A stretch of DNA of 54,854 bases from Pseudomonadota bacterium (GCA_021780035.1 JAJXZO010000082.1:1-54854); one strand, 5' to 3'. Shown: positions 17,793 to 25,539, numbered from the stretch's first letter. A program made the numbers and translations. Notes: generated from the letters alone by a model not told the origin.

Positions 17793-17978
17793 ATGCGCCG
17801 CTTGACCTATTGGTGGGATATATCCTGGGTTCTGGTCCTGAAAGCGATCGGAATCGCCCTGTTGTATTTTCTGTTCTTCTCGACGGCGAAACCGCCTGTC
17901 CACACGGGAGAGGCGGTCGCGCAGCATGTCCTGGTGGCGGACATGCCGGTTCCGGGCGGTAAGTGGGGGATGCGATGA
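17793..17978 (+). CDS. cydP: CydP-like small membrane protein of cytochrome bd operon
   Basis: A 61-residue protein with one membrane helix (about residues 11-27, SWVLVLKAIGIALLYFLFF) followed by a short polar tail. Small proteins of this build encoded directly before cydA are annotated as putative cytochrome bd small subunit CydP. The ATG at 17793 gives MRRLTYWWDISWVLVLKAIG; no strong ribosome-binding site is visible. Its TGA at 17976 overlaps the ATG of cydA (17975), so the two are translationally coupled. Function in assembly or stability of the oxidase is inferred from position and shape. Confidence 0.65.
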   Translation: MRRLTYWWDISWVLVLKAIGIALLYFLFFSTAKPPVHTGEAVAQHVLVADMPVPGGKWGMR

Positions 17979-19543
17979 TCGACTCGACAGCGGTGGAACT
18001 GGCACGGCTCCAGTTTGGCCTTACCGCCATGTACCATTTCCTGTTCGTGCCGCTGACACTCGGTCTGTCGGTGCTGCTCGGGATCATGGAGACGGTCTAC
18101 GTCATCACCGGCCGGCAGATCTGGCGGGACATGACGCGGTACTGGGGCGTCCTGTTCGGCATCAACTTCGCCATGGGCGTGGCGACCGGTATCACCATGG
18201 AGTTCCAGTTCGGCACGAACTGGGCCTACTACTCGCACTACGTGGGCGACATTTTTGGCGCGCCGCTCGCCATCGAAGGCATGATGGCCTTCTTCCTGGA
18301 AGCGAGTTTCATCGGCCTGTTCTTTTTCGGCTGGGAGCGCCTCTCCCGGCTGGGGCATCTGGTCGTCACCTGGCTGGTGGCGCTCGGCAGCAACCTTTCG
18401 GCGCTGTGGATCCTGATCGCGAACGGCTGGATGCAGAACCCGGTCGGCGCCCATTTCGATTACCATTCGATGCGCATGGAAGTGACCAACTTCGCGCAGG
18501 TGGTGTTCAATCCGGTGGCGCAGGCGAAGTTCTTCCACACCACCAGCGCCGGCTATGTCACCGGCTCCATCTTCGTCATGGCCATCAGTTCGTGGTTCCT
18601 GATGCGCGGACGGAACGTGGAATTCGCCAAGAAGTCGATGACCGTGGCGGCGGCCTTCGGCCTGTTCGCCGCGCTGTCGGCGGTGGCGCTCGGCGACGAG
18701 AGCGGCTTCGACGCGATGCATCTGCAGCCGATGAAAGGCGCCGCCATCGAATCGGAATGGAAGACCGAGGCAGCACCCGCCGACTTCACCCTGTTCGGCA
18801 TCCCGAACCAGGCCGCCCACCGGACCGACTACGAGGTCCAGATCCCGGCTTTGCTCGGCATCATCGCCACGCGCTCGACGACCGGGGTCGTGCCTGGCAT
18901 CGACGAGCTGGTGAAGCAGACCGAAGGGCGCATCCGCAAGGGCATGGTCGCCTACGGGGCGCTGCTCAAATTGCGGGCGGAGCCGAACGATGCGGCGGCC
19001 AAGGCCACGCTCGCGGCGAACGTGGACGATCTCGGCTACGGGCTTTTGCTGCGGCGCTTCACCAACGACGTGACGCACGCCACGCCGAACCAGATCACGG
19101 CGGCGGCGTGGAGCACGGTGCCGGAGGTGTTGCCGCTGTTCTGGGCCTTCCGCTTCATGGTGGGTCTTGGCTTCTTCTTCATCCTCTACTTCGCCTCCGC
19201 CTTCTGGCTGGCGGCGAAACGGCGGCTCGATCGCCATCCGGCGTTCCTGCGGCTTTCCTTCTGGATCCTGCCGCTGCCGTGGATCGCCGCGGAACTGGGC
19301 TGGTTCGTCGCCGAGAACGGTCGCCAGCCCTGGACGATCAATGACGTCCTGCCGACGTACCTGTCCGCGTCGAGCCTCGGCGCCGGCACCGTCGCGACGA
19401 GCGTCGCGGGGTTCGTCATTTTCTACAGCGCCCTCTTCGTGGTCGAAGTGTACCTGATGGTCAAATACATCAAGCTCGGCCCGGAATACGACAAGCGGCC
19501 TGTCGGGCAGTCCGGCGCGCAGGCGCTGGGGGCGGGAGAATAG
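17975..19543 (+). CDS. cydA: Cytochrome bd quinol oxidase subunit I
   Basis: Haem-bearing subunit of the high-affinity terminal oxidase that oxidises quinol and reduces oxygen to water without pumping protons. The ATG at 17975 overlaps the cydP stop; a GTG at 17963 is less likely. Visible features: RLQFGLTAMYHFLFVPLTLG with His21 corresponding to the haem b595 ligand, the EFQFGTNWAYYSHYVGDIFG region, and the quinol-site motif ENGRQPW. The 522-residue length and long loop between about residues 245 and 385 suggest the long Q-loop (E. coli-type) subfamily. cydB follows after two bases. Confidence 0.96.
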   Translation: MIDSTAVELARLQFGLTAMYHFLFVPLTLGLSVLLGIMETVYVITGRQIWRDMTRYWGVLFGINFAMGVATGITMEFQFGTNWAYYSHYVGDIFGAPLAIEGMMAFFLEASFIGLFFFGWERLSRLGHLVVTWLVALGSNLSALWILIANGWMQNPVGAHFDYHSMRMEVTNFAQVVFNPVAQAKFFHTTSAGYVTGSIFVMAISSWFLMRGRNVEFAKKSMTVAAAFGLFAALSAVALGDESGFDAMHLQPMKGAAIESEWKTEAAPADFTLFGIPNQAAHRTDYEVQIPALLGIIATRSTTGVVPGIDELVKQTEGRIRKGMVAYGALLKLRAEPNDAAAKATLAANVDDLGYGLLLRRFTNDVTHATPNQITAAAWSTVPEVLPLFWAFRFMVGLGFFFILYFASAFWLAAKRRLDRHPAFLRLSFWILPLPWIAAELGWFVAENGRQPWTINDVLPTYLSASSLGAGTVATSVAGFVIFYSALFVVEVYLMVKYIKLGPEYDKRPVGQSGAQALGAGE

Positions 19544-19545
19544 CC

Positions 19546-20685
19546 ATGTCATTCTTCGATTTCGCGACCATGCGCGTTATCTGGTGGCTCCTGCTCGGCG
19601 TGCTGCTGATCGGCTTCGCCGTCATGGACGGGTTCGATCTCGGTGTCGGCATGCTGCTGCCGTTCGTGGGACGCACGGACGGCGAGCGGCGGCTCGCCAT
19701 CAATTCGGTCGGGCCGGTGTGGGAGGGCAACCAGGTCTGGCTGGTGCTCGGCGCCGGCGCCATCTTCGCCGCCTGGCCCGTGATCTACGCCGTGGCGTTC
19801 TCCGGCTTCTATCTGGCGATGTTCGTCGTGCTGTCCTCGCTGATCGTGCGGCCCGTCGGCTTCAAATACCGCAGCAAGGTGGAGGCCGCGGCCTGGCGCT
19901 CGTTCTGGGACTGGATGCTGTTCATCGCCGGTTTCGTGCCGTCGCTGATCTTCGGCGTCGCCGTCGGCAACGCCCTGCTCGGCGCGCCGTTCAGCTTCGC
20001 GCCGTCGATGCGCATGACCTACCATGGCACGTTCTTCGGCCTGCTCACGCCGTTCGCGCTGCTGTGCGGGCTTACCTCGGTGGCGATGCTGGCGATGCAG
20101 GGCGGCAACTACCTGGTGATGAAAACCACGGGGATGGTGGCGGAGCGGGCGCGGAAGTTTTCCATGACCGCCTCGGTGGCGCTGATCGTGCTGTTCGCCA
20201 TCGGTGGGCTGTGGGTGTCGCACCTGCAAGGCTACCAGATCACCGGCACCATGCCGCACGACGCGCCCTCCGACCCGCTGATGAAGACGGTGGCGCGCGT
20301 CGCCGGAGGCTGGCTTGCCAACTATCACGCGATGCCGTGGACCATGATCGCTCCGGCGCTCGGTTTCGCCGGCGCGGCGCTGTCGCTGCTGTTCGCGTGG
20401 CGCGGCTTCGAGAAGCTGGCATTCGTTTGCGGCAGCGGCGGCGTGTTCGGCGTGGTGTCGACGGCCGGGATCAGCATGTTCCCGTTCATCCTGCCCTCGT
20501 CGTTCGATCCGAAGAGCAGTCTCACGGTGTGGGATGCCTCGTCGAGCTATTCGACCCTGGTGCTGATGCTGATCATGGCGCTGATCTTCGTGCCGATCAT
20601 CTGCGCCTACACGGCCTTCATTTATTACGTGCTGCGCGGCAAGCTGACCGAGCGGCAGATCGAATCCGACCGGCACAGCTACTGA
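19546..20685 (+). CDS. cydB: Cytochrome bd quinol oxidase subunit II
   Basis: Second large membrane subunit of cytochrome bd. The 379-residue product has about eight or nine hydrophobic segments. The conserved beginning includes WWLLLGVLLIGFAVMDGFDL, and GRTDGERRLAINSVGPVWEG and the tryptophan-rich GNQVWLVLGAGAIFAAWP follow, all typical of CydB. Two bases separate it from cydA. cydX starts 15 bases after its stop behind a GAGGAGG sequence. Confidence 0.96.
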   Translation: MSFFDFATMRVIWWLLLGVLLIGFAVMDGFDLGVGMLLPFVGRTDGERRLAINSVGPVWEGNQVWLVLGAGAIFAAWPVIYAVAFSGFYLAMFVVLSSLIVRPVGFKYRSKVEAAAWRSFWDWMLFIAGFVPSLIFGVAVGNALLGAPFSFAPSMRMTYHGTFFGLLTPFALLCGLTSVAMLAMQGGNYLVMKTTGMVAERARKFSMTASVALIVLFAIGGLWVSHLQGYQITGTMPHDAPSDPLMKTVARVAGGWLANYHAMPWTMIAPALGFAGAALSLLFAWRGFEKLAFVCGSGGVFGVVSTAGISMFPFILPSSFDPKSSLTVWDASSSYSTLVLMLIMALIFVPIICAYTAFIYYVLRGKLTERQIESDRHSY

Positions 20686-20700
20686 GGAGGGCAAGGAACG

Positions 20701-20814
20701 ATGTGGTATCTCAGCTGGTTCCTCGGCGTCGGCCTTGCGTCCCTGTTCGCGGCGGCGTGCGGGATCGGGCTTGAGCTCGGCGACAGCGGCAAGGACGGCT
20801 CTTCCGGGCGCTAG
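20701..20814 (+). CDS. cydX: Cytochrome bd small subunit CydX
   Basis: A 37-residue single-helix protein that stabilises the haems of cytochrome bd. The translation starts MWYLSWFLGVGLASLFAAAC and continues GIGLELGD; the MWY-x-SW-x-LG start and the acidic residue after the helix match the CydX family. The ATG at 20701 has a good ribosome-binding site (GAGGAGGGCAAGG). Its last position in a cydP-A-B-X operon makes the call firm despite the size. Confidence 0.9.
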   Translation: MWYLSWFLGVGLASLFAAACGIGLELGDSGKDGSSGR

Positions 20815-20841
20815 CCGGGGCGCGCGCGAACCCGGGGCGCC

Positions 20842-21354
20842 TTACGGCGACGGCGTCGGCACGGCGAGCGGCTTGGCGAGGTACACCTGGGCATGCCCTG
20901 GCGGGAAATCCGGCAGCACGCCGAAGCGGCGGTAGCCGGATTTCTCGTAGAAGGCGGAGGCCTGGAAGTCGAACGCCTCCACCCGGGAGCCGAGGCAGTC
21001 GCGCGCCCGCGCCTCGTTCTCCGCCTCGGCCAGCAGCGCCGAGCCGAGCCTCTGCCCGCGCAGGGGGGCGGGGACGAACAGCATCTGCACGGAAAGCCAG
21101 CGGAACAGCGTGCAGCCCCAGAAGCCGCCCACCACGGCGCCGCCGTTGTCGCGCAGCGGAATGACCAGCGGTTCCGGCGCGGCGTGGCCTATCAGCGCGG
21201 CGGTTTCGGCGTCGAGCGCGCGGAAGATGGCCTCGAAGATACCCGGCTCGGCGCCGGTGTAGCGATGCGGGCCGCCGGCGACGGCGGGCGCTGCGGCCTT
21301 CTGCGTATCCTGGCGGTTCGCAATGGTGGCGTGCGGCACGCCTTCCCGTAGCAC
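20842..21354 (-). CDS. GNAT family N-acetyltransferase
   Basis: Acetyl-CoA-dependent N-acetyltransferase of unknown substrate. The conserved fold parts are visible: VVGGFWGCTLFRWLSVQMLF (strands 2-4), the acetyl-CoA loop VPAPLRGQRLGSALLAEAE, and the C-terminal FDFQASAFYEKSGYRRFG. The end DFPPGHAQVYLAKPL is common in small GNAT proteins. Start is uncertain: GTG at 21354 (used here, 170 residues) or GTG at 21339; the open frame continues upstream into the cupin gene and that part looks non-coding. Convergent with cydX, 27 bases apart. Confidence 0.78.
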   Translation of the reverse strand: MLREGVPHATIANRQDTQKAAAPAVAGGPHRYTGAEPGIFEAIFRALDAETAALIGHAAPEPLVIPLRDNGGAVVGGFWGCTLFRWLSVQMLFVPAPLRGQRLGSALLAEAENEARARDCLGSRVEAFDFQASAFYEKSGYRRFGVLPDFPPGHAQVYLAKPLAVPTPSP

Positions 21355-21389
21355 GAAGCCGGTAAAGGCCCGGCTAATGCGTGGAGGTT

Positions 21390-21872
21390 TCAGCGGCGGG
21401 AAAGTTCCGCGGGGCGATCCCCGTCGAGGAAGGCCGCAACGCTGGGCGTGGCGCGCAGGACGGCAAGCTCCTCGGCGTTCGGCAGCGACGGGCGGTCGCG
21501 GTTGCGGTTCACCATGCAGAGGAAGCCGAAGGCCGCGCCTTCCGTGGCGCGGAACTGGTGCCACGTCCAGGCCGGGATGGTGAGGAGGTCGAACGCCGCC
21601 ACCCGGTGAACGGCGGTGCCGAGCAGGCAGTGGCCGCGGCCACGCAGGATCATCACCGCGTGCGTATGCTCGTGGCGTTCCAGCGACGAGTGTCCGCCGG
21701 GTGCCATCTCGAAATAGCGAAGCTCGCAGCCGAGGGCGGCGTCGTCGAACAGCGCATGGCGGGAGATGGCGCGGAACGAGGCGCCCGGCTCCTCCTTGTA
21801 AAGCCGCGCCTCCACGCCCTCCCAGCGGAAGTCGCGGCAGCGGCGGAGCAGGTTTTCCGGGGTGGCGTTCAC
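21390..21872 (-). CDS. Cupin-domain protein, possible methylthioxylulose 5-phosphate sulfurylase
   Basis: Single-domain cupin of 160 residues, beginning at a GTG that overlaps the stop of the RuBisCO-like gene. The metal-binding motif 1 is visible as SSLERHEHTHAVMILRGRGH (about residues 64-83) with three histidines and a Glu, and motif 2 as FDLLTIPAWTWHQFRATEG. In Rhodospirillum rubrum a cupin encoded near a RuBisCO-like protein (Rru_A2000) removes methanethiol from 1-methylthioxylulose 5-phosphate to give 1-deoxyxylulose 5-phosphate. The arrangement and the cupin motifs here suggest the same role, but that is inference; it could serve another sugar phosphate route. Confidence 0.7.
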   Translation of the reverse strand: MNATPENLLRRCRDFRWEGVEARLYKEEPGASFRAISRHALFDDAALGCELRYFEMAPGGHSSLERHEHTHAVMILRGRGHCLLGTAVHRVAAFDLLTIPAWTWHQFRATEGAAFGFLCMVNRNRDRPSLPNAEELAVLRATPSVAAFLDGDRPAELSRR

Positions 21873-22969
21873 GGACGGAACTCCTCCAATGCGCGCTGGA
21901 AGGCGGCGGCCGCCTCGGGGATGCGCTCGCGCGCCTGCAGCAGGCTGCCGCCGATCAGCAGCATCACGTCGGGACCGAAGAAGTGCAGCAGTTCCGGCAC
22001 GCGGGCCAGTTCCATGCCGCCCGCCGGCGTGGGCAGGCAGGGGCGCAGTCCGTGCAGCGGGCTGGTGGCGCGCCCGGCGAGCGAGCGGCAGATGTCCCGC
22101 GAGAAGCCGAACCGGCCGCCGTAGTTGGCGAAGATCGCCGCATCCGCTCCCCACAGCCGGAGCAGCGTGCCGAACAGCAGGTCGGGCGTGATCAGCCCCG
22201 AGCCGCTCATCGAGGGATGCGCGAGCACCGCCATCTCCGGCCACTCGCGCGCGAGCGCCTGCAGCGTGGCGACGCCGGAAAGCATCGGCGCCAGCATCAC
22301 CGTGTCGATGCCGCAGTCGCGCGCGAGGCGAAGCTGGACTTGCATGCGTCCCCAATCGCCCGAAAGCATCGGTACGTAGCGGGTTGCCCGGCCGGTGACG
22401 GCGCGGGCCCGCTCCACGGCCCCGGCGATGGCGGGAACGCGGGTGGCGAAGGGCGCGGAGGGCTGGTCGGCGAGGTTGTGGTCGTCCTTGATGTAGTCGA
22501 GCCCGCCGAGCGCGAACTGGTGGGCGAGGCGGGCGAGTGCCGCCGCATCGAGCCCCTGCGGCTTCAGCGCCGTGGCCGAGAGCGGCCTTGCGGAAGCGCC
22601 CACGCGCGCCCGCAGGCCCGCGATGCCGTGGCGCGGGCCGCCGAAGCACGCGGCGAAAGTCTCGGGGATTTCCACGTCGATGAGGCTGATGCCCGGATGC
22701 ATGGAGGAATTGCCGAGCACGATGTTCAGCATCTGCCCGGCGTCGGTGCCCACGGTGGCGACGCCGAGGGCGATGCGTACGGTGAAGCCGTCGTCGCCGT
22801 CATCGACGATGCCGGCCACCTGGCCGACGACTTCGGCGAGCACATGCGGGGCGTCGATGGCGTCGAGCGGCATCTCCACGCTCTGTTCGACGGCGATGCC
22901 GCGCGCCCGCGCCTCGATCTCGGCGGCGGGGCAGCGCACACGATAGGTGGCGACAAAGCGCGCGGACAT
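21869..22969 (-). CDS. RuBisCO-like protein (form IV), possible methylthioribulose 1-phosphate isomerase
   Basis: A 366-residue member of the RuBisCO large-subunit superfamily. The ATG at 22969 follows AAGGAA and begins MSARFVATYRVRCPAAEIEA. The N-terminal domain (about 1-125) includes LGNSSMHPGISLIDVEIP; the barrel carries ATALKPQGL and GGLDYIKDDHNLADQ. In true RuBisCO the second motif is KDDE, where the Lys is carbamylated and the Glu binds Mg; here His replaces that Glu, so carboxylase activity is not expected. Motifs resemble the R. rubrum RuBisCO-like enzyme of the methylthioadenosine-isoprenoid shunt. It overlaps the cupin by four bases, which supports a shared pathway. A 3-oxo-isoapionate-phosphate enzyme is an alternative. 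Confidence 0.85.
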   Translation of the reverse strand: MSARFVATYRVRCPAAEIEARARGIAVEQSVEMPLDAIDAPHVLAEVVGQVAGIVDDGDDGFTVRIALGVATVGTDAGQMLNIVLGNSSMHPGISLIDVEIPETFAACFGGPRHGIAGLRARVGASARPLSATALKPQGLDAAALARLAHQFALGGLDYIKDDHNLADQPSAPFATRVPAIAGAVERARAVTGRATRYVPMLSGDWGRMQVQLRLARDCGIDTVMLAPMLSGVATLQALAREWPEMAVLAHPSMSGSGLITPDLLFGTLLRLWGADAAIFANYGGRFGFSRDICRSLAGRATSPLHGLRPCLPTPAGGMELARVPELLHFFGPDVMLLIGGSLLQARERIPEAAAAFQRALEEFRP

Positions 22970-23009
22970 CGGCTTCGGTTCCTTGGCGGCGGAGGGGCTT
23001 GCGCGGGGG

Positions 23010-23639
23010 TTAGCGCGGCGGGTGCGGCCCTGTCCATGCCTCACCCGATCGGGGCAGGGCTTCCCGGGTGTCGAAGTCGCGCAGCACCGAATCGTCCGCG
23101 ATGACGACGCGGCAGATGTCGTCCTCGTGGAGAGCGAGAAGGGCGCGGGCGCCGCGGTCACCCTGGAGGGAGAGGATCTCGGCGAAGAAGGCGCGGCCCC
23201 ACAGCACGGGGTTGCCCTGCTTTCCGGCGTGCACCGGCACGACGATGCGGCGTCCTGGCGCGGGGGCGTAGGCGTCGATCAGGCGGTCGAGGGTGCGTGT
23301 CGCGACGAGCGGCATGTCGCCCAGGCAGACGAGAACGGCATCGGCTTCGGCGGGGAGCGCGCGGATGCCGGCGGAGAGGCTCGCGGAAAGGCCGAGGGCG
23401 TAGTCAGGGGCCTCCACGAAGCGGAGCGGGCGCCCCGCGAGCGCCGCCCTGATTTCCGCCGCCCGCCAGCCCACGACCGCCAGCACCGGGCTTGCCCGCG
23501 AGCGCATCACGGCATCGGCCACGGCGGCGATCATCGGCACGCCTGAGGCATCCGGGTGCAGGAGCTTGTTCGCCGGGGCGGCGCGCGACGAGCGGCCGGC
23601 GGCCAGGATCAATGCCGCCACGCGCCGGGGCGTGTTCAC
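23010..23639 (-). CDS. MobA/MocA-like molybdenum cofactor nucleotidyltransferase
   Basis: NTP transferase, probably CTP:molybdopterin cytidylyltransferase (MocA-like), which makes the MCD form of the cofactor for xanthine dehydrogenase or CO dehydrogenase type enzymes. The GTG at 23639 gives VNTPRRVAALILAAGRSSR with the LAAGxSxR nucleotide signature and then NKLL. The catalytic metal region is VLVCLGDMPLVA, and GKQGNPVLWGRAFF matches MocA proteins. 209 residues. It follows the two xdhC half-genes by two bases, the usual maturation context. No molybdenum hydroxylase gene is in the window. Confidence 0.85.
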   Translation of the reverse strand: MNTPRRVAALILAAGRSSRAAPANKLLHPDASGVPMIAAVADAVMRSRASPVLAVVGWRAAEIRAALAGRPLRFVEAPDYALGLSASLSAGIRALPAEADAVLVCLGDMPLVATRTLDRLIDAYAPAPGRRIVVPVHAGKQGNPVLWGRAFFAEILSLQGDRGARALLALHEDDICRVVIADDSVLRDFDTREALPRSGEAWTGPHPPR

Positions 23640-23641
23640 GC

Positions 23642-24343
23642 CTATTCCGGCCGGGGTCGCCGGGCGAGCGGCGAGCCGCGCCACGCGGCGACGAGTTCCG
23701 CGGCGATGGACAGCGCGATCTCCGGCGCGGTGACGGCGCCGATGGCCAGCCCGGCGGGGCCGTGGATGCGCGCGAGCGTCATCGCGTCGTGGCCGAGGTC
23801 GGCGAGGCGCCGGAGCCTTTCGGCGTGGTTTTTGCGGCTGCCGAGGGCGCCGATGTAGAAAGCCTCGCTCCGGAGCGCGCGGTCGAGCGCGGGGTCGTCG
23901 AGTTTCGGATCGTGGCTGAGCGCCACCACCGCCGTCTGCCGGTCGGGCGCGAGGGCGTCGAACGCCTCGTCCGGCCACTCGACGCTGAGCGCGGCTTCGG
24001 GGAAGCGCTCGGCGGTGGCGAAGGCCTGGCGCGGATCGATGACCGTCACCGTGAAGCCCACCGCGGCCGCGACCGGCACCAGCACCTGGGCGATATGGAC
24101 GGCGCCGATCACGAACAGCCGCGGCGGCGGGGCGTGCACCTCCAGCAGCCAGATGCCGTCGGCGAGGGAGGCGGTGCGGCTCTGCTGCTGGTGGAGCGCG
24201 GCGACGGCGGCCTGGGCAAGCCCGTCGGTGGCGAAGGGGGCGGCCAGCAGGCGTTGCGCGCCGTCCGGCAGGCGGGTCGCCAGCACCGCCGGCTGGCGCT
24301 TCCGGCGCGCCGCCACCAGGGCCGCGAGAATTTCGGGCGTCAC
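23642..24343 (-). CDS. XdhC family protein, C-terminal (Rossmann) part
   Basis: The 233-residue product matches the C-terminal Rossmann-like half of XdhC/CoxF proteins, which bind and sulfurate the molybdenum cofactor for xanthine dehydrogenase-type enzymes. The nucleotide-binding region PPPRLFVIGAVHIAQVLVPV is around residue 72, and DDPALDRALRSEAFYIGALG followed by SRKNHAERLRRL is family-typical. The ATG at 24343 overlaps the stop of the N-terminal partner gene. In many organisms both halves are in one protein; here they are two genes. Confidence 0.86.
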   Translation of the reverse strand: MTPEILAALVAARRKRQPAVLATRLPDGAQRLLAAPFATDGLAQAAVAALHQQQSRTASLADGIWLLEVHAPPPRLFVIGAVHIAQVLVPVAAAVGFTVTVIDPRQAFATAERFPEAALSVEWPDEAFDALAPDRQTAVVALSHDPKLDDPALDRALRSEAFYIGALGSRKNHAERLRRLADLGHDAMTLARIHGPAGLAIGAVTAPEIALSIAAELVAAWRGSPLARRPRPE

Positions 24344-24666
24344 GCGAGCTTCTCCACGAACACCTCGATCTTTCCGCCACAGGCAAGCCCGGCGCCCCAG
24401 GCCTGATCGTCGCTTACGCCGAAAGCGAGAAGGCGTGGCTCGCCGCTGGCGATGACTTCCCCTGCCGCGCGCGCCACCGCGCCTTCGACGCAGCCGGCGC
24501 TGACCGAGCCGGCCATGCGGCCGCTCGCGCCGATCGCCATGCGGCTGCCGACCGGGCAGGGAGAACTGCCCCAGGTGGCGGTGACTACGGCAAGGGCAAT
24601 GGAATCGCCCTCCGCGAGCCAGGCGGCCGCGGTGGCGAGCACATCGGTGGCGTCGGTCGTGGGCAC
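24340..24666 (-). CDS. XdhC/CoxI family protein, N-terminal part
   Basis: A 108-residue protein equal to the XdhC_CoxI domain. The GTG at 24666 follows AGGGGGA and gives a start just before DVLATAAAWLAEGDSIALAV. The domain signature TATWGSSPCPVGSRMAI and SVSAGCVEGAV is present, with the Cys of SAGCVEG that is conserved in XdhC. It overlaps the XdhC C-terminal gene by four bases and the MocA-like gene follows, so the three form a cofactor-maturation operon. The upstream open frame to 24720 has no support. Confidence 0.84.
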   Translation of the reverse strand: MPTTDATDVLATAAAWLAEGDSIALAVVTATWGSSPCPVGSRMAIGASGRMAGSVSAGCVEGAVARAAGEVIASGEPRLLAFGVSDDQAWGAGLACGGKIEVFVEKLA

Positions 24667-24859
24667 GGTTCCCCCTTCGGCGGGTGGCGCGGACAACGCG
24701 CGCGCTCCGCCGGGCTGCACGACGGGAGAATCACCGATGCGGGACGGCAGCGCAACACCGCAAGGCGTTCGGGCGCTGGCGCGGCGGCGGCGGGCGGCCT
24801 AGATTTCGCGCGCTTTGCCGGCCGGCCGGCCGGCCGCATTGCACCAGGGAGTTATCTGC

Positions 24860-25339
24860 ATGTTGCGCCGTCTGTTTTTTGCCTTCCTTCTTGTCGCGCC
24901 CTGGCTTGCGCATCCGGCCGCCGCCGAGCCGACCGGCCCGCAGCCGGTGCTGCCGAAGGAGACGCTCGTCATCGTCACCCGCGACGGCGTGCACCACGTC
25001 TTCCACGTGGAGATGGCGCTGACAGAGGCGCAGCAGATCACCGGCCTGATGTTCCGCAAGAGCGTGCCGGCCGACGGCGGCATGCTGTTCGACTGGGGCG
25101 CACCGATCGAAAGCCGCATGTGGATGGAGAACACGCTGGTCAGCCTCGACATGCTGTTCATCGGGCCGCACGGCACCATCCGCGCCATCGCCGAGCACAC
25201 GGTTCCGGAAAGCCTCGCGGTGATCGACAGCCGCGTCCCGGTGCAGGCGACGCTCGAAGTCGCCGCCGGCACCGCCGAACGCCTCAACATCCTGGTCGGC
25301 GACAAGGTTCTGCAGCGGATCTTCCACAACGCGCCATGA
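24860..25339 (+). CDS. DUF192 family secreted protein
   Basis: Unknown function; DUF192 proteins are small, often exported, and widespread. The ATG at 24860 has AGGGAG nine bases upstream and gives a Sec signal peptide (about residues 1-26, ending in PAAAE). The mature part shows the family signatures EMALTEAQQITGLMFRKSVP, GGMLFDWGAP and MWMENTLVSLDMLFIGPHG, and a C-terminal ATLEVAAGTAERLNI. 159 residues, normal length. It is followed 50 bases later by tRNA-Pro. Confidence 0.93.
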   Translation: MLRRLFFAFLLVAPWLAHPAAAEPTGPQPVLPKETLVIVTRDGVHHVFHVEMALTEAQQITGLMFRKSVPADGGMLFDWGAPIESRMWMENTLVSLDMLFIGPHGTIRAIAEHTVPESLAVIDSRVPVQATLEVAAGTAERLNILVGDKVLQRIFHNAP

Positions 25340-25349
25340 GCGGCCGGCC

Positions 25350-25378
25350 TTGCGTTCGCCGCCTCTCCCCCGTACTTT
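25350..25378 (+). promoter_or_regulatory. Promoter for tRNA-Pro(UGG)
   Basis: TTGCGT (25350-25355), a 17-base spacer and TACTTT (25373-25378), 12 bases ahead of the mature tRNA 5' end. Position and spacing fit a stable-RNA promoter. Confidence 0.5.
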
Positions 25379-25390
25379 GGCCGCGGTCCG

Positions 25391-25467
25391 CGGGGCGTAG
25401 CTCAGCCTGGTAGAGCACAGCGTTTGGGACGCTGGGGCCGGAGGTTCGAATCCTCTCGCCCCGACCA
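25391..25467 (+). tRNA. tRNA-Pro(TGG)
   Basis: A 77-nt cloverleaf. Acceptor arms CGGGGCG (25391-25397) and CGCCCCG (25457-25463), discriminator A, and encoded CCA (25465-25467). The anticodon stem CAGCG/CGCTG holds loop TTTGGGA, so the anticodon is TGG (UGG) at 25425-25427, reading CCA/CCG and, with modification, other proline codons. T-loop TTCGAAT is standard. It complements the GGG isoacceptor at 3957. Confidence 0.97.
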
Positions 25468-25478
25468 ATCGCAGGGAA

Positions 25479-25507
25479 TTGACCCGGACGGCCGACGGTC
25501 CTAGCGT
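25479..25507 (+). promoter_or_regulatory. Possible promoter for the aldolase-dehydratase pair
   Basis: TTGACC (25479-25484), a 17-base spacer and TAGCGT (25502-25507), 33 bases before the aldolase ATG. The -35 is good, the -10 weak. Confidence 0.35.
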
Positions 25508-25539
25508 TACCGCTACCTTTCAGGAGAGGGAAACGCGAC

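Noticed and set aside
21869-22969. True RuBisCO for CO2 fixation
   Set aside because: The KDDE motif reads KDDH, length is short, and there is no rbcS, phosphoribulokinase or carboxysome gene nearby.
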